DNA of 64,000 nucleotides. It comes from Cloacimonetes bacterium UBA6097 (GTDB lineage Bacteria > Cloacimonadota > Cloacimonadia > Cloacimonadales > Cloacimonadaceae). The stretch lies in contig DIWV01000007.1 in assembly GCA_002435865.1 (NCBI GenBank), positions 453,452 through 517,451 of the forward strand, given 5' to 3'. This document shows, piece after piece, positions 1 to 9,032 of this stretch (the first letter of the stretch is position 1; each line of letters begins with the position of its first letter). The notes beneath the pieces are model-generated. The model saw only the letters and a list, made by a program, of their open reading frames with translations, searched no databases and had not been told where the DNA came from. A program made the translations under genes and the position numbers.

Positions 1-44
1 ACCGTATTACTACCGTATTGCTACCGTATTGCTACCGTAATGCT
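1..44. repeat. 11-bp tandem array, locus A (cut by window edge)
   Basis: Four head-to-tail 11-bp units: accgtattact, accgtattgct twice, then accgtaatgct. The array begins at the first base of the window, so its length and any inverted half are unknown. The period matches the four other intergenic arrays in the window although the unit sequence differs. Confidence 0.85.
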
Positions 45-181
45 CCTAAGAATTAAATTGGGCAAAAGTGGGTTTTTCAAAGATTTTGGTTAAAAGTTAT
101 GAGACGGGTATGTTATCTACTATTCAATAATTATGTCATCAATTATGGAAAAACGAGTATATAAATGGATAATATTTTACG

Positions 182-210
182 TTGACAAGCAGATGTCGTT
201 TTTAACATAT
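182..210 (+). promoter_or_regulatory. Possible promoter, TTGACA -35 box
   Basis: TTGACA at 182-187 is followed after 17 nt by acatat at 205-210. It lies directly before the first gene. The -35 match is exact and the -10 match is weak. If the -10 is right, transcription would begin very close to the ATG at 219, which would favour the second ATG at 240. Confidence 0.35.
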
Positions 211-218
211 ACACTTAT

Positions 219-1244
219 ATGGTATCGGTTAACAACAAGATGGTAAAATATCTTATGGTAATTTTGTTTTTAGGCTGCCTGAATTCTCTTATAGCGATTC
301 AGCTGCCTGTATTCTTTCATTGGAGAAGTTCGAATAGTGGCTTGTTTTATGATTTCTCCAAATGGGACACATCAAGAGCCAAAGAACACTACAAAATTAA
401 TACTGGAATAGATACACTTTTATCTGATGGAATCAGGACTTATCTTGATCTTACCAACCAGGATAAGATTCTCGAATCACAGATAGTAATCAAAGAAGCA
501 TCAATTGAGTACAATAACGATAAAATGAGCCTGCAGTTAGCTATCCAGGATTTTGGATACGGCAGTACATTTAAGCTGTACAACAGACGAAATGATGATT
601 ATTATTTTGGCGAAAACATGCTGTATAATAACAGATGGCATGGCATGCATGCTGGCTATAAATCAGGGAACTATACTTTGGGTGCAGGAATTGGCGGAAA
701 CGAGTTAAATTGGTCTGTGTTTGAAGCTAATGTAAAGTATCAGTATGATCGCTCATCTCTGGTTTTGTATCACAATTATGTTCACAAAGAAAGCTTCTAT
801 TCAGTTATTGCATATGATTTCGGAGCAGAAGTTATAATCGACAAGGATTGGATTTGCATTCATTCAGGTTATAATTATCATTATCTGCCTGAATCAAGAC
901 ATTTACCGGCAATTGACAGCTGGATAAACATAAATGAATTGAATCTGCCTCTTTCACAGTGGATGAAATTAACCTTATCATCAAGTATGAAAACAAATAC
1001 TGAAGACAGCAAAATAAATCATATCTACGAAGGCAGTTTCGATTTTATCAGGAATAGATTTCACAATACCTTAGGCGTTAGGAAACAGAATTTGATTTCA
1101 AGTAATACATATACAACTTTCCTCGATTCAAATTATTTCATAAGAAAGAATTTAATGATAGGCATTTTCATCGATTATGTAAATATAATACCACAAGACA
1201 GTTATTTTAAGTTTGGTTTTCAAACAAATTATGCTTTGGATTAA
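219..1244 (+). CDS. Predicted exported outer-membrane beta-barrel-like protein
   Basis: The protein has 341 residues and I do not recognise its family. A hydrophobic N-terminal segment (about residues 9-27) looks like a signal peptide. The rest is rich in Tyr, Trp, Phe and Asn with alternating polar and hydrophobic stretches, as in outer-membrane barrels, and the last strand ends in aromatic residues (F-K-F-G-F). An outer-membrane role is inferred from this composition only. The ATG at 219 has no clear ribosome binding site; the in-frame ATG at 240 gives the same signal peptide. The stop at 1242-1244 is one base before the ATG of the deacetylase gene, so the two genes are probably translated together. 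Confidence 0.6.
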   Translation: MVSVNNKMVKYLMVILFLGCLNSLIAIQLPVFFHWRSSNSGLFYDFSKWDTSRAKEHYKINTGIDTLLSDGIRTYLDLTNQDKILESQIVIKEASIEYNNDKMSLQLAIQDFGYGSTFKLYNRRNDDYYFGENMLYNNRWHGMHAGYKSGNYTLGAGIGGNELNWSVFEANVKYQYDRSSLVLYHNYVHKESFYSVIAYDFGAEVIIDKDWICIHSGYNYHYLPESRHLPAIDSWININELNLPLSQWMKLTLSSSMKTNTEDSKINHIYEGSFDFIRNRFHNTLGVRKQNLISSNTYTTFLDSNYFIRKNLMIGIFIDYVNIIPQDSYFKFGFQTNYALD

Positions 1245-1245
1245 A

Positions 1246-1977
1246 ATGTTTAGAACGGGATTGATAATCTTACTGCTGGCATCAGTATTGTTGAGTTGTA
1301 ATTACACAACCCAGCCCAAACAGAGGAAACTGGTTGTTTGTATTACTTTTGACGATAATTATCCCAGTGTTCTTGAAAATGCTCTGCCTATATTGGATCA
1401 ATATGGTTACCGGGCAACAATGTTCATTAATAGTGGTTTAATTGGTGATTCTACTTTTATGTCCTGGCAACAGCTGAATATCCTGAAATATAATTATGGC
1501 TGGGAAATAGGGGGACATACCATTCGCCATGATAACCTATCACATTTGACGTATAGTGAAGCAGAATACGTGATTAAGACTGATTTCGACAGTTTATGTG
1601 CTCATGGCTTTAATCCTGTTTCTTTTGCCACCCCTTTTGGAATTTGTCCGGTTGAGTATTATCCTATTGTTTTAAAATACTACCGCAATCTTAGAACTTG
1701 CTTTGATGTTCCCATGTATTCACCTTTAGACCGCTCATATATCGGGTGCTTCGGAGTATCAAAGGATGTGACGCCCCAGGATGTCGAAAACAGGATTAAC
1801 CAGGCTGCAATGGATAATGAAAATCTGGTAGTCTTGCTTTTTCATAAGATTATTCCGGGATTAACATACATCAGCAATTATGAACCCATTGAATTCGAAA
1901 AAGTTATAAATAGAATTCATAAAATGGATGTTGTTGTACTGCCTTTGAACGAAGCTCTAAACTATTTGGAAGATTGA
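1246..1977 (+). CDS. Polysaccharide deacetylase family lipoprotein (NodB homology)
   Basis: A predicted CE4-type deacetylase that removes acetyl groups from an N-acetylated glycan, probably in the envelope. A short hydrophobic leader ends in a lipobox (L-L-S-C), so the protein should be lipid-anchored. The NodB signature is visible: T-F-D-D (metal-binding and catalytic Asp) near the start of the domain and G-G-H-T-x-x-H (the two zinc His residues), followed by A-T-P-F-G in the usual third position. About 243 residues, near the minimal size for a single NodB domain. The ATG at 1246, just after the previous stop, gives a well-formed lipoprotein leader; an in-frame ATG at 1213 would overlap the upstream gene by about 30 bases and is less likely. 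Confidence 0.8.
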   Translation: MFRTGLIILLLASVLLSCNYTTQPKQRKLVVCITFDDNYPSVLENALPILDQYGYRATMFINSGLIGDSTFMSWQQLNILKYNYGWEIGGHTIRHDNLSHLTYSEAEYVIKTDFDSLCAHGFNPVSFATPFGICPVEYYPIVLKYYRNLRTCFDVPMYSPLDRSYIGCFGVSKDVTPQDVENRINQAAMDNENLVVLLFHKIIPGLTYISNYEPIEFEKVINRIHKMDVVVLPLNEALNYLED

Positions 1978-2165
1978 CTTTGTTTCCAAGACTGGCTATG
2001 CCTGTTGATAATGTGCCCCGGCGCTTTAAATTAAAAGAAAACGCATTATGAGTTTTAATCAGGTTCAATGCACAAGCTGAAAATAATAATTTTCCTTGAC
2101 TAAAAGACTAAAGACAAATACTAATTCTATCATTGTTCAATGCAAGAAAAGGAGCCTTAAGCAAG

Positions 2166-2810
2166 ATGGCTATTTTACTGAAGACAACCAAAGTTATTGA
2201 AGCGCAGATTGACCAGTTTCTGGATATATTAAGTGATGCAGCCCTGCTGTATATGAAAGCGATGGAAGATTACCTCAGCGAGAGATTTGAGCAGTTTGAA
2301 GACAGGATTCAGCAGATACGTGAAAATGAACATAAGGCAGATGACCTGAGAGTCCATATAGAACGTTTTTTGTATGAGCATACCCTGATTCCGGAAAACA
2401 GGGGAGATGTGCTGGCAATTTTGGAAAATACCGACGAAGTAATAGATAACATGAAAGACTCGATCCTGCAGTTTTCGGTAGAAATGCCCCATATTCCTGA
2501 TGAATTGGATGACCTTTTTTTGCAGCTTACAAAAGCATCAGTGGAATCTGTGGATAATCTTACCATGGCGGTACGTTCCTTTTTCCGCGACCTTGCAGCG
2601 GTAAACAACTACATCCATAAAGTTTATTTCTTTGAACGCGAGGCAGACCAGCTCGGTGAAAAACTGCGCAGACAGATTTTTGCCCTCGATATCGAACTCG
2701 CTCAAAAAAGCCAGCTCCGCTGGTTCAGCATTCATCTGGAAAAAATATCGGACTATTCCCAGGCAGTTTGCGACAGATTAGCTATTTATACTATTAAAAG
2801 GCAGTTGTAG
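2166..2810 (+). CDS. DUF47 / PhoU-like family protein
   Basis: A 214-residue, largely helical protein of the DUF47 family, related to PhoU and usually encoded beside a Pit-type phosphate transporter, where it is thought to modulate uptake. Typical features are regular charged helices, the E-N-E-H-K-A-D-D segment near residue 45 and the F-E-R-E-A-D segment in the second half, both PhoU-like metal-binding regions. I chose the ATG at 2166, with an aaggag 12-17 nt upstream; a TTG at 2133 is open but lacks a binding site and would extend beyond family length. No pit gene is adjacent, which is unusual. A TTGACT at 2096-2101 may be its -35 box. Confidence 0.8.
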   Translation: MAILLKTTKVIEAQIDQFLDILSDAALLYMKAMEDYLSERFEQFEDRIQQIRENEHKADDLRVHIERFLYEHTLIPENRGDVLAILENTDEVIDNMKDSILQFSVEMPHIPDELDDLFLQLTKASVESVDNLTMAVRSFFRDLAAVNNYIHKVYFFEREADQLGEKLRRQIFALDIELAQKSQLRWFSIHLEKISDYSQAVCDRLAIYTIKRQL

Positions 2811-2934
2811 ATTATAAGTTCTCTTAGGGCATAATTAATTAAAGGCGCAGGAATTACAAAAAATATTCATTGACACAAGAATAACAATTACAGATATTGG
2901 CAGGGTAGGATTTGACCTTTTGTAGGGAGGGGCT

Positions 2935-4842
2935 ATGAAAAAACCAATAATTCTATTTACTATGCTATTAACCTTATTTGTTTTCAGTTGCTCGGACAAA
3001 ACAACACAACCATTTACACATACTGTTGCTACTCCGATTTTTAATTATGAATCCGGTACTTATTTACAGGGGCAGGAATATTCTATCAGCTGTGAAACAC
3101 CGGAAGTAACAATCAGGTACACAACTGACGGTTCAAACCCAAACAAGAATTCAAAAGTGTATGCTGAACCATTCACAATAGAAACATCGTCACTCGTCAA
3201 AGCTGTTGCATTCAAAAAAGGCTGGAATCAAAGCGCAATAGCTTCGGCATTTTATGAAATCTATTATTCAGGCTGGGACGAAATAACAGAAATTACTAGA
3301 ATAATAGCCGAGCCTGATACTATTTACGCTGATAATGGTATCAGTTATTCGACAATCAGCGTCACTGTAAAAGATTTTGAAAATTTTGCTGTTCCCGGAC
3401 ATAATGTAATGTTTAAAACCAGTTTAGGTAATATAATTTCATCTGCGACAACTGATGATTATGGTATAGCAAGAACTACTTTCAGGGCTGAGTCAGTAAC
3501 CGGAGTTGCCACAATCTGGGCAATAATAAGGAACTATCATCCTGACCATCCGGATTTGTTGGTTTCGGGTGACACAGCTTCCGTTTGTGTTACAATTCAG
3601 GAAGCACCACAGGTAGTTCCTACCGTACATTCTATCCAGTTTTTACAAACCGATGAAATTCACATGAACGTTCTCAATACAAGCTTTAATGATCATGCAG
3701 CTCTTAGAGTAAAGCTTTTAGATGAGAACCAGAACCTGGTCACTACACCACAGAATGTCTGGTTCAAAATAGTAAGTTCCAATCCGCCCTTAGGAGTAAA
3801 TCTCAATAATCAGCCGGTGAGTGATTCAGTGATGACAGTATCCGAAAACGGATATGCCCAGGTTTATGTCTATAGTGGCACAGTACCTGGGAACCTGGCT
3901 GTAAGGGCTTCCTGTACAACAACTACAGATTATATCACTGCAATCAAAACAGATATAGTCATTCATGTCGGACCACCTCATACAATAAACATCTTTTCCA
4001 GCGGTTATAATACCGGGATTAATGTTGGTGCCGGTTTATGGAGAATAATAGTTGGCGCTCAGATGTCTGATATATATGGGAATCCTAGTGAGTATGGAAC
4101 AAGCGTATGGTTCTCTCTTCCTGACGATAACAATAATTGCCTTATCAATTCCGCTGCCTATGTCGGTAATGAAAGCGTAACAGGCGATTCAACAGCAGGT
4201 GTTGCTTATACAACCTTGACATACTCCGGTATTTATACATTCGAACGCCTGAAAATCAGAGCAACAACAGGTGGAGTAAACGGCATGGAAGTAATCGGTG
4301 AAACTTATATAGTACTTCCCCTTAATCAACCTCAACTGGAATTCGAAATTATTCCTGGCAATCTGGTTTTCCATGGTAATACAAATACTATCCCACCTTC
4401 CGCAGCAGCCACAATAAATGCTTCAGTATTTGATGTTCAGGGCTGTCCAATCCACAATGCCAGAATAAGTCTGACAGCATCAGCAGGAGAGTTTGAATCT
4501 ATATATGGGACAAATAGAGACCCGCTCAACTGTAATCCATATTCTTCGCCCAATATAATTGTAACAGATTGGTACGACCAGTATGCAATTTATGAATGGT
4601 ATTATGATCCCTTTTGGCAAATACCGGGTGGACCAGATATCATAGATGATGGTCAGGATGGATTGGCTAAGGGTCAGATTAGATTCTATGAATGGGAGAT
4701 ACCATTGGGAGACCCGATGACAGGTAAATCGGATTTGTTAACCAGATGTCCGGGCATATTAGTAGTTACAATTACAGGCAGATTAATAAATACTAATATC
4801 AAAGCTTCTTCTACTATAATCTTGATAAGATATCCAACCTAA
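2935..4842 (+). CDS. Large lipoprotein with chitobiase C-terminal-like and Ig-like domains
   Basis: A 635-residue surface or periplasmic lipoprotein. The signal peptide ends in a lipobox (V-F-S-C, Cys near residue 19). Residues about 35-108 match the chitobiase/beta-hexosaminidase C-terminal domain type: T-P-x-F, then I-R-Y-T-T-D-G-S-x-P and a V-K-A-V-A-F-K-K-G strand. Then come invasin/Big-1-like Ig domains, the first at about 118-200 with S-x-x-I-x-V-T-V-K-D and D-D-Y-G-I-A motifs, and at least two more down to about 620. No catalytic domain is visible, so a structural or adhesive role is likely. It has a strong binding site (agggagg) and a TTGACA at 2870-2875 upstream. Confidence 0.75.
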   Translation: MKKPIILFTMLLTLFVFSCSDKTTQPFTHTVATPIFNYESGTYLQGQEYSISCETPEVTIRYTTDGSNPNKNSKVYAEPFTIETSSLVKAVAFKKGWNQSAIASAFYEIYYSGWDEITEITRIIAEPDTIYADNGISYSTISVTVKDFENFAVPGHNVMFKTSLGNIISSATTDDYGIARTTFRAESVTGVATIWAIIRNYHPDHPDLLVSGDTASVCVTIQEAPQVVPTVHSIQFLQTDEIHMNVLNTSFNDHAALRVKLLDENQNLVTTPQNVWFKIVSSNPPLGVNLNNQPVSDSVMTVSENGYAQVYVYSGTVPGNLAVRASCTTTTDYITAIKTDIVIHVGPPHTINIFSSGYNTGINVGAGLWRIIVGAQMSDIYGNPSEYGTSVWFSLPDDNNNCLINSAAYVGNESVTGDSTAGVAYTTLTYSGIYTFERLKIRATTGGVNGMEVIGETYIVLPLNQPQLEFEIIPGNLVFHGNTNTIPPSAAATINASVFDVQGCPIHNARISLTASAGEFESIYGTNRDPLNCNPYSSPNIIVTDWYDQYAIYEWYYDPFWQIPGGPDIIDDGQDGLAKGQIRFYEWEIPLGDPMTGKSDLLTRCPGILVVTITGRLINTNIKASSTIILIRYPT

Positions 4843-4877
4843 TTGAAGAATAGATTTTGACCATAACACATAAAGAT

Positions 4878-4909
4878 AGGGTTGATTTATATTGACATAA
4901 ATCAACCCT
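4878..4909 (+). terminator. Hairpin after lipoprotein gene, possible terminator
   Basis: Perfect 13-bp stem (4878-4890 with 4897-4909) around a 6-base loop, 35 bases after the lipoprotein stop. It is not followed by a run of T, so intrinsic termination is uncertain. A TTGACA at 4892-4897 lies in the loop and start of the second arm and could be the -35 box for the downstream transporter, so the hairpin may overlap a promoter. Confidence 0.4.
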
Positions 4910-4962
4910 GAAAAACGAATATGCAGGTGACAGATAATAAATAATTGAGATAGGAACCTGAC

Positions 4963-5865
4963 ATGGATGCGTTTTTCCTCAAAGTGATACCTATAATCCT
5001 GGCTTTCTTTTTGGGAGTGTTACTCAAACAGCTGAAGCTGATGAAGAAAGAGGATGCCGGAACGATACTGAAACTGGTCCTGAGTGCTACTCTTCCTGCG
5101 TTATCCCTGCTTTCCATCTTAAAAATTGAACTTAAAAGTGAATTGCTTTATCTGCCTTTTACTGCTATAGTAATAGTATTTTTGATATACGGTATAGCTT
5201 TTTGGATTGGGAAAAAGCTTAAGCTTCCGCAGGTTTCATTCGGCAGTTTTATTGTGGGCTGCATGATAATGAATACGGCATTTTCCATGCCCTTCTTCAT
5301 GGCAAAGTTCGGCATGGAAGGTCTTGCCAGGGCATCTCTGTTTGATATCGGGAATAGCTTTCTGATTTTTACCTTTGTTTATTACAATGCCTTAAAGTAT
5401 GGTGACAATGGCCATACCGGCAAAATTGACTGGATCAGGTTTGCCAAATTGCCGCCGTTATGGGGTATGCTGATTGGTCTGGTAATCCGTGCTTTCAACT
5501 GGCAGGTGCCCGAACTTGGAGTTAACTTCCTTAATCTGGTTGGACAGCCTACAATACCACTTATAATGATTGCCCTGGGCTTGATTTTTGCTCCTAAGCT
5601 TAAGAATTTGGGCTATGTTATGACAGCAATCTTTATAAGAATGGGAATAGGATTATTATTGGGATGGCTTTTAACTTTCATTCTCGGAATAGAAGGCATG
5701 ACCAGGACAATTATAATTGCCAGTGCAGGCACACCGATTGGTTTCAATACTCTTGTATTTGCCAATCTGGAAAATATGGACCGTGAATTTGCCGCCAGTA
5801 TGGTTTCTATATCAATCCTGATTGCTTTGGGTTATCTGCCTCTAATTATCTGGTTGTTCTCATAA
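4963..5865 (+). CDS. AEC family transporter (auxin efflux carrier-like permease)
   Basis: A 300-residue integral membrane protein with about ten hydrophobic segments in two five-helix halves, as in the AEC/bile-acid-sodium symporter fold. Family-like features are the N-terminal I-P-I-I-L-A-F-F-L-G-V-L-L helix, the M-N-T-A-F-S-M-P-F segment of helix 4 and the A-S-A-G-T-P-I-G-F-N segment in the second half. Bacterial members export or exchange small carboxylates such as malate or malonate; the substrate cannot be read here. The gene stands alone between a hairpin and the mre operon. The ATG at 4963 is preceded by a weak tagga. Confidence 0.85.
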   Translation: MDAFFLKVIPIILAFFLGVLLKQLKLMKKEDAGTILKLVLSATLPALSLLSILKIELKSELLYLPFTAIVIVFLIYGIAFWIGKKLKLPQVSFGSFIVGCMIMNTAFSMPFFMAKFGMEGLARASLFDIGNSFLIFTFVYYNALKYGDNGHTGKIDWIRFAKLPPLWGMLIGLVIRAFNWQVPELGVNFLNLVGQPTIPLIMIALGLIFAPKLKNLGYVMTAIFIRMGIGLLLGWLLTFILGIEGMTRTIIIASAGTPIGFNTLVFANLENMDREFAASMVSISILIALGYLPLIIWLFS

Positions 5866-5986
5866 AGAAACACGACAAACAGTCTTTCCAGTCAGTTAAT
5901 TATTTCCTTGACATTGAGGCAAGTTTCATTTTCAAGTTAAAATACAGATTAAATATTTTAAATATTTTACTTATAGAGGAGACCTG

Positions 5987-7024
5987 ATGTCGATTTTTGA
6001 TTTCTTTGGCATGATGGCAAACGACATCGCTATTGATTTGGGAACTGCTAATACATTGGTTTACAAAAAAGGAACCGGTATCGTCATTGACGAACCTTCT
6101 GTGGTAGCTGTTTCATCCGACAACAAAAAGATTATTGCAATCGGACAATCTGCAAAAGTTATGCTGGGTAAGAATCCGGACGAAGTAAAAGTTATCAAGC
6201 CCCTTAAAGACGGTGTGATTGCAGATTTCCAGGTAACGGAACTGATGCTGAGGAACCTTATTTTACGAGCCCAGAAGAAACGTCTTTTGGTCCGACCCAG
6301 GGTAATTGTCTGTGTTCCCTCCGGGATAACTGAAGTGGAAAAAAGAGCAGTCAGGGACAGCGCTTTGCATGCAGGAGCCAGGGAAGTTTTCCTGATATCG
6401 GAACCTGTTGCAGCTGCTATTGGCGCAGACCTTCCCATCGACCAGGCATGGGGTAACATGATAATGGATATTGGCGGCGGAACCAGTGAAATTGCAGTAA
6501 TCTCCCTCTCTCACATCGTAGTTCATAATTCCATCAGGGTCGGCGGAGACAAGCTCGACACAGATATTATCAATTACTTAAAAAAGAAAAACAACCTCTT
6601 TGTTGGTCAACAAACTGCAGAAAAAATCAAGTGTGTTGTAGGCAGTGCTTATCCCCTAAAGCAGGAATTGACCATGGATGTAAGAGGTCGTGACATCGTA
6701 TCAGGTTATCCGGTAACAATCAAAATATCTTCTGAAGAAATCAGAGAAGCAATCTCTGAAACAGTAAGTGCTATGATAGATGCAATAAAACGTTTGTTTG
6801 AAAGAACAGCTCCGGAACTAAGTGCAGACATTGCAGAAAGAGGTATCTTCCTGACCGGTGGCGGTGCTTTATTGAAAGGACTTGATGAGAAAATACGTAA
6901 AACAGTAGATTTGCCGGTCCACGTAGTTCCAGACCCGTTGGAATGTGTTGTAAAAGGAGCCGGTAAAGTATTGGATGATGTTGAACGCTATCGCGAAGTA
7001 TTAATCAAACGGATTGAGGATTAG
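5987..7024 (+). CDS. mreB: Rod shape-determining protein MreB
   Basis: Actin-like cytoskeletal ATPase that forms filaments under the inner membrane and positions the elongation machinery. The 345-residue length is standard. Visible motifs are the phosphate-1 loop (D-L-G-T-A-N-T-L-V-Y), the phosphate-2 region (M-D-I-G-G-G-T-S-E-I-A) and the adenosine motif (L-T-G-G-G-A-L-L-K-G). It is the first gene of the mre operon, with a good binding site (agaggag) 6 nt before the ATG. A TTGACA lies at 5908-5913 in the upstream gap. Confidence 0.98.
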   Translation: MSIFDFFGMMANDIAIDLGTANTLVYKKGTGIVIDEPSVVAVSSDNKKIIAIGQSAKVMLGKNPDEVKVIKPLKDGVIADFQVTELMLRNLILRAQKKRLLVRPRVIVCVPSGITEVEKRAVRDSALHAGAREVFLISEPVAAAIGADLPIDQAWGNMIMDIGGGTSEIAVISLSHIVVHNSIRVGGDKLDTDIINYLKKKNNLFVGQQTAEKIKCVVGSAYPLKQELTMDVRGRDIVSGYPVTIKISSEEIREAISETVSAMIDAIKRLFERTAPELSADIAERGIFLTGGGALLKGLDEKIRKTVDLPVHVVPDPLECVVKGAGKVLDDVERYREVLIKRIED

Positions 7025-7040
7025 TAAATAATATCGTGAT

Positions 7041-7862
7041 GTGTATAAGCGTTATCTAAGTCCCGGGATTTTCTTCATACTAGCCTTAGTGCTGTTTGCA
7101 GGTAACAGTGCTACCCGTTCTGCAAAAGCACAATGGCTGTCGCAAACCATTTTTCTCCCCTTTAGTAAAACCATAGACACTTATACAACAATCAGAAAAC
7201 TTAAACACGAGAATTTAGTTCTTCAAAATAAACTGGCTTTGCAGGTTTTGGATAATCTGGAACTGAAGAACAGGTTAAAAGATTTACAAAGAAACCAGAC
7301 TTTCCAGTTTGAACTTTCCGGAATTCCATACACAATGGCAGAAGTGATTGATTATTCAGGTTTGTTCCATGACAGGAATTTATTGATAAACAGAGGTTTT
7401 GCAGATGGTATAGAACTTGACAGCCCTGTAGTATCTGCTGATGGAATAATCGGGAAAACTATTACTGTTAACCGCAATAACAGCGTTATCCTTCCCCTTA
7501 CTCATTCCCAGTTCCAGCTTGCTGTGATGGATAAAACGACAAATGTGCAGGGAGTTCTGCAATCTGATTTATTGGGTTCTACATCGATGAACATGATTAA
7601 GCTCGGTTCCCAAATCAGTATAGGTGATACCATAGTTACTTCAAATCTATCAAGGCTCTTCCCCAAAGGTTATCCTGTAGGTAAAATCAGCAGGATCAAA
7701 GAATCACAGGATAACTTGTTTTTAAGTGCTCAGATTGTGCCTTTTACTTTAATCGAAAACCTGGAGCATGTGTTTGTCCTGAAGAAAAGCTATGTAAATA
7801 AACTGTTTGAACCTGTGAAGGTTATTACAAAACCAGATTCCAACGAGGTTGTAAGTGAATAA
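7041..7862 (+). CDS. mreC: Rod shape-determining protein MreC
   Basis: Bitopic membrane protein that links MreB to the periplasmic wall synthases. Hydrophobic N-terminal segment (about residues 9-22), a coiled-coil stretch (about 50-90, leucine-rich with K-L-K-H-E-N-L-V-L-Q-N-K), then the beta-rich MreC core with V-V-S-A-D-G-I-I-G-K-T and V-Q-G-V-L-Q segments. 273 residues is normal. Translation appears to start at a GTG 16 bases after the mreB stop; no ATG is available in frame nearby. The last codons overlap the next gene by 8 bases. Confidence 0.93.
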   Translation: MYKRYLSPGIFFILALVLFAGNSATRSAKAQWLSQTIFLPFSKTIDTYTTIRKLKHENLVLQNKLALQVLDNLELKNRLKDLQRNQTFQFELSGIPYTMAEVIDYSGLFHDRNLLINRGFADGIELDSPVVSADGIIGKTITVNRNNSVILPLTHSQFQLAVMDKTTNVQGVLQSDLLGSTSMNMIKLGSQISIGDTIVTSNLSRLFPKGYPVGKISRIKESQDNLFLSAQIVPFTLIENLEHVFVLKKSYVNKLFEPVKVITKPDSNEVVSE

Positions 7863-8538
7863 AGAAAGAAATAAGTTTATCGATGTATTAAGTGTCCGTT
7901 TCGAACGGATTCCCGTTAAAACGAGGATTTTAACCAAAGAAGATGATATGCTTGATATCATTAAAGAATATGCAGTTCCGCTTTTACAGGAAGGTGATAT
8001 TATCACCATCAGTGAAAGTCCTTTGGCTATTACACAGGGCAGAGCAATTCCTGTGTCGGAACTGAAAATAGGATTGCTGGCAAAGATACTTTGGCGGTTT
8101 GTGGCAAAAGTACCCTATGGCATCGGGTTACGTGCACCTACAAGCATGCAGTGTGCCATAGATGAATGCGGCGGTTTCAGGATATTAATGGCAGCAATAC
8201 TTGGAGCTTTAGGTAAAATCATCGGCAGAAAAGGTGACTTTTACAGGATAGCAGGCATGCAGGCAGCTTTGATTGATGCAGCCAGTACTTCTCCCGTTCC
8301 ACCGTATAATGATACAGTTATCAAAGGACCGCTGCACCCGGAAAAAGAAGCTCAGAGAATTACTGATGCTTTAGGATATCCAGTTGCAGTCATGGATATC
8401 AACGATATAGGCGGTTGCTGGATGATTGGAGCCAGCAAAGGTTTGTCCAAAAACTTTATGGAAATGGTGATGAAAGATAATCCACAGGGACAATCTGATG
8501 AGCTTACACCAATTTGTCTGGTCAGGCGTGTGAAATGA
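7855..8538 (+). CDS. F420-0:gamma-glutamyl ligase (CofE)-like protein inside the mre operon
   Basis: The 227-residue product resembles the CofE/F420_ligase domain family, whose archetype adds glutamate to coenzyme F420-0. Family-like segments are E-G-D-I-I-T-I-S-E-S (near residue 46), a central glycine-rich part (I-L-G-A-L-G-K-I-I-G-R-K-G-D-F-Y-R) and the C-terminal A-V-M-D-I-N-D-I-G-G. No F420 biosynthesis gene is visible in the window, so glutamylation of another substrate is possible; this is inference. It starts at a GTG overlapping the mreC stop, with a gagg before it, and ends overlapping mreD in the form ATGA. It is therefore a fully coupled member of the rod-shape operon, an unusual place for this family. 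Confidence 0.75.
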   Translation: MNKERNKFIDVLSVRFERIPVKTRILTKEDDMLDIIKEYAVPLLQEGDIITISESPLAITQGRAIPVSELKIGLLAKILWRFVAKVPYGIGLRAPTSMQCAIDECGGFRILMAAILGALGKIIGRKGDFYRIAGMQAALIDAASTSPVPPYNDTVIKGPLHPEKEAQRITDALGYPVAVMDINDIGGCWMIGASKGLSKNFMEMVMKDNPQGQSDELTPICLVRRVK

Positions 8539-9032
8539 GCTTTTGGCAAATAATCCGAACCCTGATTAGTGGAATAATAGTACTGTATTTACAGATACTT
8601 GTTATGCCGCAATGGACAGTTGCAGGCATTACACCTAATTTATTCCTGGGTTGGATTATGTTTGAAGTATGGAGAAAACCTGTTAATGTGCTAATCCCAA
8701 TTATCTTTTTACTGGGTATATGTTATGATTTAACTACACCGACATTGCTTGGGATGCACACGATTATTTTTATCCTGTTGGCTTTCGGAGTTGATGAATT
8801 TCACCGTCCTTTGGAAAAAGACAGTTATATTACCATGGCGATAACTTTGGGTTTAGTTGTAATAGCTTATTCACTTTACATTTTTATAGTTTTTGGCTTG
8901 CAGACAGAATTCAGCTTCAGTTTATTCCTGATAATGTTGGGGATGATAATCTATAATCTGCTTATTTCGACAATTTTTACAGGATTATTGGTCTTTATTT
9001 CTAATCTTAAGCTTGATTTCAGACATGGATAG
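8535..9032 (+). CDS. mreD: Rod shape-determining protein MreD
   Basis: A 165-residue inner-membrane protein with about five hydrophobic segments, matching MreD in length and position (after mreC, before the elongation-specific PBP). Sequence conservation in this family is low; recognition rests on topology, on the Y-D-L-T-T-P-T-L-L-G-M-H segment typical of MreD and on context. The ATG at 8535 overlaps the upstream stop (ATGA). A TTG at 8514 is open in frame but gives an extra hydrophilic leader and is unlikely. Confidence 0.88.
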   Translation: MSFWQIIRTLISGIIVLYLQILVMPQWTVAGITPNLFLGWIMFEVWRKPVNVLIPIIFLLGICYDLTTPTLLGMHTIIFILLAFGVDEFHRPLEKDSYITMAITLGLVVIAYSLYIFIVFGLQTEFSFSLFLIMLGMIIYNLLISTIFTGLLVFISNLKLDFRHG

